Below are positions 13,770-21,113 of a stretch of DNA of 22,921 nucleotides, in pieces. The notes below the pieces were generated by a model, which was not told the DNA's origin, did no database searches, and worked only from the letters and a program-made list of their open reading frames with translations. This stretch comes from a virus, in IMG/VR virus record IMGVR_UViG_3300022074_000398, positions 1 through 22,921 of that record; one strand, given 5' to 3'. Numbering within the stretch: the stretch's first letter is position 1; each line of letters begins with the position of its first letter. Both the position numbers and the translations under genes were made by a program.

Positions 13770-13800
13770 AAAAAAAGAGGGGGACACAAGTCCCCCTCTT
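13770..13800 (-). terminator. Rho-independent terminator after the major capsid gene
   Basis: On the minus strand, AAGAGGGGGAC pairs perfectly with GTCCCCCTCTT around a TTGT loop (11-bp stem), followed by five further T residues before GCC. It begins eight bases past the capsid TAA. Direction and position fit termination or partial read-through after capsid transcription. No other hairpin of this quality was seen in the window. Confidence 0.93.
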
Positions 13801-13808
13801 CAAAGTAT

Positions 13809-14717
13809 TTATGCGCCTGGAGAACCAAACACGCAACGTGGGTCACTAACGCCGAAGCTATAGCGCTCACGTGCTTTGTAACGAACGTTACCTGTATCAA
13901 AATCGCCTTCCATAGAAGTACGAACAGGGGAACGCTCAAAGTGTTTGAACCCATTGGGGCTATCAGTTTTGATAAAGAACGCATCCGTATCAGTCAAGTA
14001 ATGATTAATTACATAACCTTCAGGCAGCATGCCCATATTACGCATTGCGTTAATATCGTTATCCGCAGTACCCGGACGTAACTGCGTAGCAGTCAAACGC
14101 TCGGCAACAAACTGCAACGCAGGTGGGATAATCAACTTACGACCTTGCACAGCGACTAACAGGCCGCGCTCATCAATGAACGCTGCAATGTCAATCATGC
14201 TCTGCTCGAGCGAAGTTTCATTCAAATCCGCTGCAACAGTAAGCTCATTGCGGAAGTTACCACCACCCAATGTTGGGTGATCAGTCGCACAAAGCTCTTT
14301 GCCATCACCAAAAGTAAAGCTGCTGTTGAACGCATTGTTCAAAATATTTGCACCTTTAACTTCTTTGGTGTTCGCCATTGAGCGTGCCAGCGCACGAGTG
14401 TAACGAGTGCTGAGACGATCGTAAAGGTTATCCTCTACTGCTTCCTCAGTAATCGCAAACGCAAGTGCGATGGTTTCATGTGTGTAACGAGCTGTGAATG
14501 ACTCGTTTGCGGTATCAAAAGTGACGGCGGCACCTTCAGTTTTCACTGGGGCTTGACCGAACCCTGACAGCATAACCTCTTCTTCAAATGCGCGGTCGGA
14601 GCTTTCGGTATCAAAAACTTCGTTCCACTCATTTTCGTAGCGGCTGTACTCAAGACCAAAAAGAGCGTTAAGACCAGGCTCAAGCTCTTTCATTAATTGT
14701 GAACGGCTAATTGGCAT
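13809..14717 (-). CDS. Major capsid protein (HK97-fold, Mu gpT-like pattern)
   Basis: A 302-residue protein with a strong AAGGAGATAAGC site before its ATG. The N-terminus MPISRSQLMKELEPGLNALF leads into EYSRYENEWNEVFD. The mid-part has YTHETIALAFAITEEAVEDN, RALARSMANTKEVKGANILN and DGKELCATDHPTLGGGNFRN. Later come KLIIPPALQFVAERL, then YLTDTDAFFIKTD and a terminal RERYSFGVSDPRCVFGSPGA. The order ALARsmanTKE...NNAF...DG..L...HP...G..N...L...PP.L...A...L..YLTD.DAFF...R..YSFG is that of Mu-like major head subunits. The protein lacks a long N-terminal delta domain, consistent with the separate scaffold candidate upstream. It is followed at once by a strong terminator. Forms the capsid shell. Confidence 0.92.
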   Translation of the reverse strand: MPISRSQLMKELEPGLNALFGLEYSRYENEWNEVFDTESSDRAFEEEVMLSGFGQAPVKTEGAAVTFDTANESFTARYTHETIALAFAITEEAVEDNLYDRLSTRYTRALARSMANTKEVKGANILNNAFNSSFTFGDGKELCATDHPTLGGGNFRNELTVAADLNETSLEQSMIDIAAFIDERGLLVAVQGRKLIIPPALQFVAERLTATQLRPGTADNDINAMRNMGMLPEGYVINHYLTDTDAFFIKTDSPNGFKHFERSPVRTSMEGDFDTGNVRYKARERYSFGVSDPRCVFGSPGA

Positions 14718-14728
14718 CGCTTATCTCC

Positions 14729-15346
14729 TTATACACCGGCACCAGTACCGTTAGCATTGTAACGATAAAAGTGGTTGTTGAGAAGGACGATGGCCAACAT
14801 ACCCGCAGCACCAGTATCTGCATTTGATGGGCTATCTTCAAACCCAACAATACGCATATTAAGTGTGTTGGTCGTAGCAACCGTGCTGACAGCTAACTCA
14901 CCGGTTGAAATACCAGTAGTGGCATCACCAGAAGTAGCAGTAGCAAAGTTAGCATTGGCATGAATAGAAGCATCGGTTGCAGCAGCATCACAGTTAATTA
15001 GAAATAACTGCTCTGGGTTTGCTGCGATCAACGCGGTTGCTGCTGTTCCTGATTTGACAGCAGAAGTACCAGGCCAATTGTTAGCGAACTTTGGCTTACC
15101 ATCGAGGTCGATGTACTCGCAGCCCATGAAAGCGCCAAGCAACGGAACAGTTCCACCATTTGCATTACCAACGATATCAATCATACCGTTAGCAAGCGGA
15201 ATCACTGGAGTGCCCTGGAAAATCGTGCTAGAAGTGCCAGTTGTGCCAGTGGTTTGGATTTTGAACCTGGAAACACCGTTAGAATTGGTACCCTCACCCA
15301 GCATGGAATACATACGAAGACCAAAAGCGGCATCTTTGTTTGCCAT
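14729..15346 (-). CDS. Head-associated beta-rich protein, likely decoration protein
   Basis: A 205-residue protein with a strong site, AAGGAAGG, before ATG 15346. It begins MANKDAAFGLRMYSMLGEGT, a phrase I know from virion proteins that sit directly before the capsid gene in marine phages. IFQGTPVIPLANGMIDIVG and VPLLGAFMGCEYIDLDGKPK follow, and the end has MLAIVLLNNHFYRYNANGTG. The protein is Gly/Ala/Thr-rich and beta-like, without membrane segments or catalytic residues. A role as capsid decoration or stabilising protein (lambda gpD-like in function, not in sequence) is inferred from composition and position directly before the capsid gene. Confidence 0.7.
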   Translation of the reverse strand: MANKDAAFGLRMYSMLGEGTNSNGVSRFKIQTTGTTGTSSTIFQGTPVIPLANGMIDIVGNANGGTVPLLGAFMGCEYIDLDGKPKFANNWPGTSAVKSGTAATALIAANPEQLFLINCDAAATDASIHANANFATATSGDATTGISTGELAVSTVATTNTLNMRIVGFEDSPSNADTGAAGMLAIVLLNNHFYRYNANGTGAGV

Positions 15347-15365
15347 TTTGAACCTTCCTTACATA

Positions 15366-15833
15366 CTAAGTTTCAGAGTCAGTGGAAGGTCGTCTTCCAC
15401 CGAAGGTGACACGACTCTGCCTATCTGTAGTAATAGGCATGCTTGGGTGCTCTTCCCGCATAAGGTCATTATCAACAGCATCCATTTGCTGTTTTGCGCG
15501 TGTTTGAAAATACGCGGCCCGTTCATTACGTGTTTCCACGGGGAATCGGGCAAGCAGGAGACCGCCCACTCCAATAACGCCAGAATGTTTACCATCCTGA
15601 ACAGTCGGAGCTTCAAAGTCTGGATATTCATCGGCTCGAACAAGTTCGAAGCCTTCGCGTAGTCTACCAGAAATATTCTTTTTATCGTCGATACCCATGA
15701 CAGATTCACGGATCCAACGATGAATAAACCCTTCCGGTGCGGGTGGGGCATCCAATGAGGATGGTGGGCTCCAAGGCTTACGGCGAGAAGTATTAGTTCT
15801 CGTAGTGGCGGCACGGGGTGTTTTGTCTACCAT
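15366..15833 (-). CDS. Conserved head-region protein of unknown function
   Basis: A 155-residue protein coupled to the scaffold gene by a TAATG overlap. The N-terminal 30 residues are basic and Pro/Ser-rich (TPRAATTRTNTSRRKPWSPP), probably disordered. The conserved core includes PEGFIHRWIRESVMGIDDKK, then NISGRLREGFELVRADEYPD and GVIGVGGLLLARFPVETRNE. A helical QTRAKQQMDAVDNDLM segment and a polar tail, FGGRRPSTDSET, follow. I know the core pattern from marine phage head clusters between scaffold and capsid genes, where no function is established. It may be a minor capsid or scaffold-associated protein. The overlapping frames in this stretch are not coding. Confidence 0.66.
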   Translation of the reverse strand: MVDKTPRAATTRTNTSRRKPWSPPSSLDAPPAPEGFIHRWIRESVMGIDDKKNISGRLREGFELVRADEYPDFEAPTVQDGKHSGVIGVGGLLLARFPVETRNERAAYFQTRAKQQMDAVDNDLMREEHPSMPITTDRQSRVTFGGRRPSTDSET

Positions 15834-16759
15834 TACTGGCTCCGTGTTTCAAGCAAAGCAACTTGCTTCGCGTAGTCTTCTAGAGATACACCAAGTTTCT
15901 TAGCAATTGCAACCTGGCTTGGGGTGAGTTTGACAGATTTTTTTCCGTTTTTGCGTGTAGTGCTTGAAGCACGACCTGTCGGAGCAACATTTGAAGTCCG
16001 TTGTTGCGGTGGTTCTGCTACTTCTTGTTCTACAACAGTCGGTGCTTCAAACCTGTGTGGGAAGGTATCACGCATACGTTTATCAATTTCTTCGTAATAC
16101 GAATCACTTTCTGGGTTAAAGTGTTCTTCTTGCACAAGCTGCTTATGGATGCTGAAGGCAGTAAGGGTCATAGGCTCATCTGTGCCAAACCACTCATTCT
16201 TTGCACTCCACTCCTCTGCTTTCGGGCTAGGTGCTGCTTGCCGTTCATTATTCGCAGCAGGTGCCGCAGGTTCCGCAGCAGGCGCTTCTGTTTGTAACCG
16301 TTCACGCGCATACTCTAATCGTTGAGTTTCAAGCGCATGCTCTGACAGCTTGCGAGAAAGTTCTACCTGTGCATCAGCATCACCAAGCTCAATAGCTCGC
16401 TTTAACTGATCATTCAAAGTACTTTCAGAAACCTTCAAACGGTTATCATACTCAGTCAAATAACTTTCATCTGACTGTTTTGCACGCTCTGAAACTTGAT
16501 CATATTGCGTTTTAAGCGAAGTTGCATAATCTAAAGCTGCTTTTTCTCGCCTTTCGGCTTCGCGCATCCGACTTGTCAACTTGCTTATGCGTTTTTGTAC
16601 CGATTCAGAATATTCTTCCGCATCATCCTTCGCCTTTGGCTTTTCATCAGATGAATTAGTTTCAACATCCTGTGCTTCCGGCTCTGGCGTATTATCTTCT
16701 AACTCAACATTTGCCTCTTCTTCCACAGGCAAATCATGCATCATTTCACTACTAGACAT
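15833..16759 (-). CDS. Capsid scaffolding protein candidate
   Basis: A 308-residue protein with CGGAGTAGGAA before its ATG. The first 50 residues are strongly acidic (PVEEEANVELEDNTPEPEAQ). Residues about 50-160 form a long charged coiled coil (SVQKRISKLTSRMREAERRE ... LKRAIELGDADAQVELSRKL). An Ala/Pro/Gln linker follows, then EWFGTDEPMTLTAFSIHKQL and a conserved YYEEIDKRMRDTFPHRF. The C-terminus is a basic helix-turn-helix-like end, SVKLTPSQVAIAKKLGVSLE. Acidic start, central coiled coil and basic C-terminal helix are the classic layout of scaffolding proteins, which bind the capsid protein through that helix. It lies two genes before the capsid gene and directly after the GroES-like gene, consistent with head assembly. 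Confidence 0.8.
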   Translation of the reverse strand: MSSSEMMHDLPVEEEANVELEDNTPEPEAQDVETNSSDEKPKAKDDAEEYSESVQKRISKLTSRMREAERREKAALDYATSLKTQYDQVSERAKQSDESYLTEYDNRLKVSESTLNDQLKRAIELGDADAQVELSRKLSEHALETQRLEYARERLQTEAPAAEPAAPAANNERQAAPSPKAEEWSAKNEWFGTDEPMTLTAFSIHKQLVQEEHFNPESDSYYEEIDKRMRDTFPHRFEAPTVVEQEVAEPPQQRTSNVAPTGRASSTTRKNGKKSVKLTPSQVAIAKKLGVSLEDYAKQVALLETRSQ

Positions 16760-16770
16760 TTCCTACTCCG

Positions 16771-17181
16771 TCACATATGGATGATATCACTGGGGTCAGC
16801 AATAGTTGCTATGATTTCATCATCATTCAAGATGCGGACTTCACCACCATCGATCTTAAATCGTGAACCAGCATACCGCCCAAAAATCACCCAATCTTTT
16901 TCCTTACACCAAGGTGTACCATCAAACTTATCTTTGTCTTTATAAGCAAGGGGGCCAACACGTAACACATAGCCACACACAGTCGCTAAGGCTTCGCGTT
17001 CAATTGTTTGGTCTGGTAAATAAATTGAGCCCTGCTTTTTTTGCCCTTTGAATGGCAATAGCAAAATCCGCCAGCCTGTAGGCTGTGGTAAACGATCAAT
17101 TGCTGAATCAGGGAGTTGGGTAGGGTCTAGTACTAAATTTTCTTCTTTAACATAAGCTGTCTCAAGAATCTTCTGGGTCAT
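16771..17181 (-). CDS. GroES-like co-chaperonin (Cpn10 family)
   Basis: A 136-residue protein with GAAGGATAACC before ATG 17181, starting within the end of the upstream gene (20-nt overlap). After an N-terminal extension of about 35 residues the Cpn10 pattern appears: PTGWRILLLPFKGQKKQGSI (34-53), the mobile-loop equivalent SIYLPDQTIERE (52-63), TVCGYVLRVGPLAY (67-80), KDWVIFGRYAGSRFKIDGGE (95-114) and LNDDEIIATI (118-127). The IYLP triplet matches where GroES uses IVL to bind GroEL. Phage co-chaperonins such as T4 gp31 replace GroES so that the host GroEL can fold the capsid protein. The gene directly precedes the scaffold gene, which fits that role. No GroEL is present in the window. Confidence 0.86.
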   Translation of the reverse strand: MTQKILETAYVKEENLVLDPTQLPDSAIDRLPQPTGWRILLLPFKGQKKQGSIYLPDQTIEREALATVCGYVLRVGPLAYKDKDKFDGTPWCKEKDWVIFGRYAGSRFKIDGGEVRILNDDEIIATIADPSDIIHM

Positions 17182-17374
17182 CGGTTATCCTTCTAAGCAG
17201 GTCTCTGAGTTCCTGTTCAACTGTTCCAAGCTCTGAGATATGTGCTCTCAGCTCGCGGAACGCAGTAAAATCGGGTACAGCACCGTATGCTAACGTTTCT
17301 TCGTAGCTGGCACGACGTTCCCGTAAGTTCTTTAGCAGACGTTCAAATAAAAAGATACTTGGATCTTCAGACAT
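17162..17374 (-). CDS. Small helical protein of unknown function
   Basis: A 70-residue protein whose ATG overlaps the previous gene by 8 bases (ATGTCTGA). Nearly the whole chain is predicted helical from sequence: FLFERLLKNLRERRASYEET, DFTAFRELRAHISELG and VEQELRDLLRRITDDPED. The YxxxRxxISxLxxVEQExRDLL pattern recurs in small phage proteins near head genes, from memory. No transmembrane or catalytic feature is visible. It may be a helical accessory to the membrane proteins upstream or to the co-chaperonin downstream, with which it overlaps by 20 nt. Function unknown. Confidence 0.62.
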   Translation of the reverse strand: MSEDPSIFLFERLLKNLRERRASYEETLAYGAVPDFTAFRELRAHISELGTVEQELRDLLRRITDDPEDS

Positions 17375-17840
17375 TTTTATCTGTTCTCGCCCTTGCTTTA
17401 CTCATAGCGCGATTACCAAACCAAAATGCGATGATTGCACTGAAAATTGCTTGTGTTTCAGGATCCCAAATCATCATAGCAGCAGCACTGAAGTTTACCT
17501 CTGGTTCTTGCAAAGCCGTGTAAAGCAAGGTTCCTTTTACACCTGCAAATGTTATGAAGAAAAGGTAAGTAAGAACAGGGCGCACACTGCCGCGCAAAGC
17601 GTTGACAAATGGCCCAGCATCGACAGATCTGTCATGTTCATATAAACTCTTTGTTTCTTGTATCTCTGCTTCCGCATCAATCTCTTTTAACTTCAGCTCA
17701 CTCAACTGAGTAGCGTACTTAGCTTTCGCTTCCATCATAGCAAGCTGTTGTTGGTTCGCTTGCCGCTGTTTAAAATACCCTAGGATTTCTGGTACAATAC
17801 TTGTACCAAAGCCTAAAAGTGTTCCTAACAAACTCAACAT
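17367..17840 (-). CDS. Holin-like membrane protein (GTA 3TM-holin type)
   Basis: A 157-residue protein starting in a TAATG overlap with the EF-hand gene. Residues 1-22 (MLSLLGTLLGFGTSIVPEIL) form a hydrophobic N-terminal segment. A long charged helix, about 25-72, follows (QLAMMEAKAKYATQLSELKL). Two more hydrophobic segments are LTYLFFITFAGVKGTLLYTA (90-109) and around ETQAIFSAIIAFWFGNRAMS (128-147), joined by a loop with WDPE. The RGSVRP before the first of these and the final FWFGNRAMSKAR match the holin of 3TMs family used for gene transfer agent release. It may export an endolysin at lysis, but no endolysin is in the window. Alternatively it could be a membrane-associated virion protein. 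Confidence 0.65.
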   Translation of the reverse strand: MLSLLGTLLGFGTSIVPEILGYFKQRQANQQQLAMMEAKAKYATQLSELKLKEIDAEAEIQETKSLYEHDRSVDAGPFVNALRGSVRPVLTYLFFITFAGVKGTLLYTALQEPEVNFSAAAMMIWDPETQAIFSAIIAFWFGNRAMSKARARTDKNV

Positions 17841-18100
17841 TATCTTTTAGCCATCCAAGCAGACATACCCATATAAGCACCGACAATACCAGCTAGCGCA
17901 ATATACATTGTGCTAATCAAACCCGTCAGTGCTTGTAGCCTAGTCTCACTTATGAGCGGTGTGCACAAAATTGTTGTCAAAACTAACATGAATAAAAACG
18001 CGCCAACGGCAATACGTTTTTGTGTGACGAACTTCATATGTTCGTCCCAAGCCTCTAGCTCCTCTTCAGAAACAAGCCCATCATTATTCAAGTCAGCCAT
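17840..18100 (-). CDS. EF-hand membrane protein
   Basis: An 86-residue protein. Residues 3-14, DLNNDGLVSEEE, match the canonical 12-residue EF-hand loop: D1, N3, D5, G6, V8, S9 and E12. A short helix with EAWDEHMKFV follows. Two hydrophobic segments come next, IAVGAFLFMLVLTTILCTPL (30-49) and about 57-83 with GLISTMYIALAGIVGAYMGM. Known EF-hand loops bind calcium; the membrane topology and any link of calcium to channel opening are inference. Only one loop is present, so it would have to pair with another chain. It sits directly before a holin-like gene and shares its stop/start (TAATG), which suggests a joint membrane function. A GGGAG site lies about 11 bases before its start. Confidence 0.78.
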   Translation of the reverse strand: MADLNNDGLVSEEELEAWDEHMKFVTQKRIAVGAFLFMLVLTTILCTPLISETRLQALTGLISTMYIALAGIVGAYMGMSAWMAKR

Positions 18101-18103
18101 AAT

Positions 18104-18709
18104 TTATTGACTCCCAAAATCACCACTGTCTTCAAGTAATTGCTGTTCAGCAGCCATTGGATCATCTATATCTGCTTTGATTCCAAAAGCATCTTCAAGA
18201 AAACTTGGAATACTAGCCCCTGCCGCAAGCATTCCTGGGCCAGGAGTTACAAGTCCACCAATTATACCAAGGCCGCGAGCACCTAACTGAACAGGCGCAG
18301 GTGCATTGACGGCTGCTGCGAGTGTGCCAAGTATACCTTTATCTGCAATACTTTTTGCAAGATTCATAATACCACCCGCAAGCCCTGGAGTTTCTGGCGT
18401 TTGCGGTGCCATAGGTTGTGGGCCGAACTCTAATAGCCCTTCTACTGGCTGGGAAGTGCTTTCAGGTTCTCCGGGAGCAGGTCCAGGATCAGAAGTACTG
18501 CCTTGATTTGACGACGGGCCAAACTCCTGGCCTTCTGCCGTAGGATCACCATCACCAGGTCCAAAAAAAGGCACACCATTCATCATCTTTTGTTGGCCTT
18601 TTTTAGTGATACCACCACCCATTTTGCGAAGCATTTCTGCTTCTTGCGGATTGATGTAAGCTAAAAAATGGTCTTTTACACGATTTGGAACAGTCACTTT
18701 ACCTTTCAT
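18104..18709 (-). CDS. Pro/Gly-rich protein with conserved INPQEAEMLRKMGGG head
   Basis: A 201-residue protein. I use ATG 18709, which overlaps the portal TGA (TGATG); the codon before is GTG. The N-terminal 45 residues are conserved-looking, with DHFLAYINPQEAEMLRKMGG, followed by GITKKGQQKMMNGVPFFGPG. Residues 50-105 are Pro/Gly/Ser-rich and probably unstructured. The C-terminal half is hydrophobic and Gly/Ala-rich (GGIMNLAKSIADKGILGTLA, LGIIGGLVTPGPGMLAAGAS), and the end is acidic. The INPQEAxxL...GGxG...GVPFF phrase occurs in marine phage genes next to portals, from memory. It could be an internal or ejected virion protein, or a portal partner. Not resolved. Confidence 0.62.
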   Translation of the reverse strand: MKGKVTVPNRVKDHFLAYINPQEAEMLRKMGGGITKKGQQKMMNGVPFFGPGDGDPTAEGQEFGPSSNQGSTSDPGPAPGEPESTSQPVEGLLEFGPQPMAPQTPETPGLAGGIMNLAKSIADKGILGTLAAAVNAPAPVQLGARGLGIIGGLVTPGPGMLAAGASIPSFLEDAFGIKADIDDPMAAEQQLLEDSGDFGSQ

Positions 18710-21102
18710 CACTGCCCCCTAGCTTTTAATTGAGCTTGCAGGTTTGTGCGGTACAAAGCGACTTCTGCACGGCGTGCAGCAATATCCTCTGTTGAATCAA
18801 TACGATCTTGTGCTAAATTTGCATCTTGTAGCAGTTTAGCTCTATCTAACTGTAACTCTGCTGCATCATTTTGCGCATTTGCTAATAATTCTCGCTCACG
18901 CAAGGCTAGGTCTTGTTGCTTTAATGCAACAACAGGATCTGGCTGTTGTGGTGGTGCCATAAGTTGCGCAAACTCTTGCATCAGTTCTGCTTCTTTTACA
19001 GCAACAACATTCACCATTTGCTCTGGTGGCAACACCATACCTGATGCAGCAGCTTCTTGCTGAGCAATTTGCTGTGCTAATAATGATAGATGTTGAAAAA
19101 TATGTTTTTGTAATGCAGCCGCTAATGCCGGTTGTGCTTGAATTAACGGTGCCTGCATAAATGCTAAGTGCGCACTGATATGCGCTCGATGATCCTGCTC
19201 AGGAAATGCCTGTGGTCCAGGTGCACCATCGGGTATAGCAAGCACATTACTGTTTTCTTGTAAGGGGCCAATAGGCTGTGGGTCTTGTGGTGGGGAGAGT
19301 AACTGGTCAATATTTGTTACACCTAATGCCTCATACATACGGCGGTATGCTTCGTACATATTATGCATTTGTGGTGCCGCATTAGCTAACTTGAACTGTT
19401 CTTGCGCTAAACTAACACGCTGCGACATACTAAAAATATTTGGGTCACTTACAGGAAGTATATCTACCCGTGCATCAAAATCTTGCTGCACAATTTCTGG
19501 TTGGGCGGGTGCTACATCATACGGGTAACTACGTGTACCTTCAGCAAACAAAGTTCCCAACAGCTGAAGTTCTAACTTCATACTAGCATGCATACGCTTA
19601 TGCACTGCCGACATAACTTTTGCACCACGCTCTAGCAACGCGATAGTGGTGCCAACAGGCATCTCTTGGTTTGCATCACCAACGCCCACTTCGGTGGTGC
19701 CGACAAATTTTTCAGCACTGCCGACAACAAAACCCAATAATTGGAATAATGTGCCGCTAGGTTCTTTATAAGGCAGCGGTAAAAGGCTTCCGCGTAAATC
19801 ATTACCAGGCACATCAACATCGCGGAACTCGCCAGGTTGAATAGGATTTGCATCATCGCTGATGCGTAACCCTCTCGCCTTGAAACCTGCCGGTAAATTA
19901 CTGAGTGTGCCAGCATCTATCAGCTGTCGTAAGGTGCTCGTAGCACTGCGGCTGTTGTTACCTAGTAAATGGATCAGTCCAAAACCATAAAAACCAAGGC
20001 CAGGAGTGAATTTATACTGCACAAAGTATTCAAGCGGCTCTTTACGGCGGTCATTTTGCTTAAAATTACGGCGGATAGCTAAAATTTGGTCAGTATCGGT
20101 ACAAATTGTCACTACATACGGTAATTTGATGCCTGTTTCTTCGCCATCTGCATCTTTATCCGGAAAAGATTCCAAATCTAAGTAACAATGGCACTCTATC
20201 AACGTTAATTCGTCATCATCGCCGATAGATTCACGGCCCTCGATCTTATCATACGTCTGTTGAATATCGTCGCGGTCATAACCACTATCACCCATAATAT
20301 CAACATCAGCATAAAAACCACTCACTTGTAGTTTTCGCACTGCATTCTGCGACATACGCAACACATGCGTTACACGTTCAGCAGTTTGTAAATCAGTAGC
20401 TGCATAATTCACAATCAAATCATCAGCAGGTACAAATTTACTCACTTCGCGGCCGAGCTGCCCATCAAAATATACTTTTTTGAACGCACTGCCGCTCAAA
20501 CCAAGGTAATACAGCATTTGGTCGAACTCACGTTCGTACTCTTTCATCTCGTACATGATTTTATAATTCATATAATCTTGTACGCGCTGACTCGCTTGTT
20601 CAAGGGCAGGGGTCGGGGTACCAATAATCGTCGTACGGACAGGCCCACTGCTAGGTAAAAGTTCCTTATAAGCACCAGCTTGGAATTGTGTTACAGCTTC
20701 GTTCAATAAAGGGTGAACTACTCCCGTTGCGCCCATAAAAGGTTCAGTTCTATTTTCGTATGTCAAACCTAACAGGGCTAAACCATCAGTGTACTGTTTT
20801 TCCCAATCTGCGCGGCTAGCACGGTCATCTTCATAACTACCGCGTATCTCACTACTAATACGTCCTAATTCTTCTTCGGGAAGCATTTCCGCCAAATTGC
20901 TATCAAACCCTGCTTCAGGGCCAGCAATTTCATCTTCACCGAATGACAAAGTTGCGCCACCATCGGCATCCTCCACAAGTTCTACATCAACATCATCAGG
21001 GGTAGCTTCCTGTTCATCAGCTAATAACTGCTCAAGGGTTAAACCTTCATCTTCCGGTAAACCCTGCGGCGCTCCAAACAGGCCATCATCAATCATCGCC
21101 AT
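18709..21102 (-). CDS. Portal protein with long C-terminal coiled coil
   Basis: A 797-residue protein, ATG with GAAAGGG upstream. The N-terminal 75 residues are acidic (EDEGLTLEQLLADEQEATPD). The portal core has YTDGLALLGLTYENRTEPFM, GATGVVHPLLNEAVTQFQAG, LPSSGPVRTTIIG, the conserved YEREFDQMLYYLGLSGSAFK and KKVYFDGQLGREVSKFVPAD. Later landmarks are NSRSATSTLRQLIDAGTLSN and GNDLRGSLLPLPYKEPSGTL. Residues about 717-797 form a Gln/Ala/Leu-rich charged helix (LKQQDLALRERELLANAQND onward). Length and plan agree with P22/podovirus-type portals, whose C-terminus can form a helical barrel. The ring of twelve subunits conducts DNA and docks TerL, the gene immediately upstream. Confidence 0.9.
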   Translation of the reverse strand: MAMIDDGLFGAPQGLPEDEGLTLEQLLADEQEATPDDVDVELVEDADGGATLSFGEDEIAGPEAGFDSNLAEMLPEEELGRISSEIRGSYEDDRASRADWEKQYTDGLALLGLTYENRTEPFMGATGVVHPLLNEAVTQFQAGAYKELLPSSGPVRTTIIGTPTPALEQASQRVQDYMNYKIMYEMKEYEREFDQMLYYLGLSGSAFKKVYFDGQLGREVSKFVPADDLIVNYAATDLQTAERVTHVLRMSQNAVRKLQVSGFYADVDIMGDSGYDRDDIQQTYDKIEGRESIGDDDELTLIECHCYLDLESFPDKDADGEETGIKLPYVVTICTDTDQILAIRRNFKQNDRRKEPLEYFVQYKFTPGLGFYGFGLIHLLGNNSRSATSTLRQLIDAGTLSNLPAGFKARGLRISDDANPIQPGEFRDVDVPGNDLRGSLLPLPYKEPSGTLFQLLGFVVGSAEKFVGTTEVGVGDANQEMPVGTTIALLERGAKVMSAVHKRMHASMKLELQLLGTLFAEGTRSYPYDVAPAQPEIVQQDFDARVDILPVSDPNIFSMSQRVSLAQEQFKLANAAPQMHNMYEAYRRMYEALGVTNIDQLLSPPQDPQPIGPLQENSNVLAIPDGAPGPQAFPEQDHRAHISAHLAFMQAPLIQAQPALAAALQKHIFQHLSLLAQQIAQQEAAASGMVLPPEQMVNVVAVKEAELMQEFAQLMAPPQQPDPVVALKQQDLALRERELLANAQNDAAELQLDRAKLLQDANLAQDRIDSTEDIAARRAEVALYRTNLQAQLKARGQ

Positions 21103-21113
21103 GCTAAACCCTT

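Noticed and set aside
15359-15814. A second 151-codon minus-strand frame and a 202-codon plus-strand frame in the same area
   Set aside because: The frame at 15366-15833 has conserved-looking phrases and a TAATG coupling to the scaffold gene, so the others are shadows.
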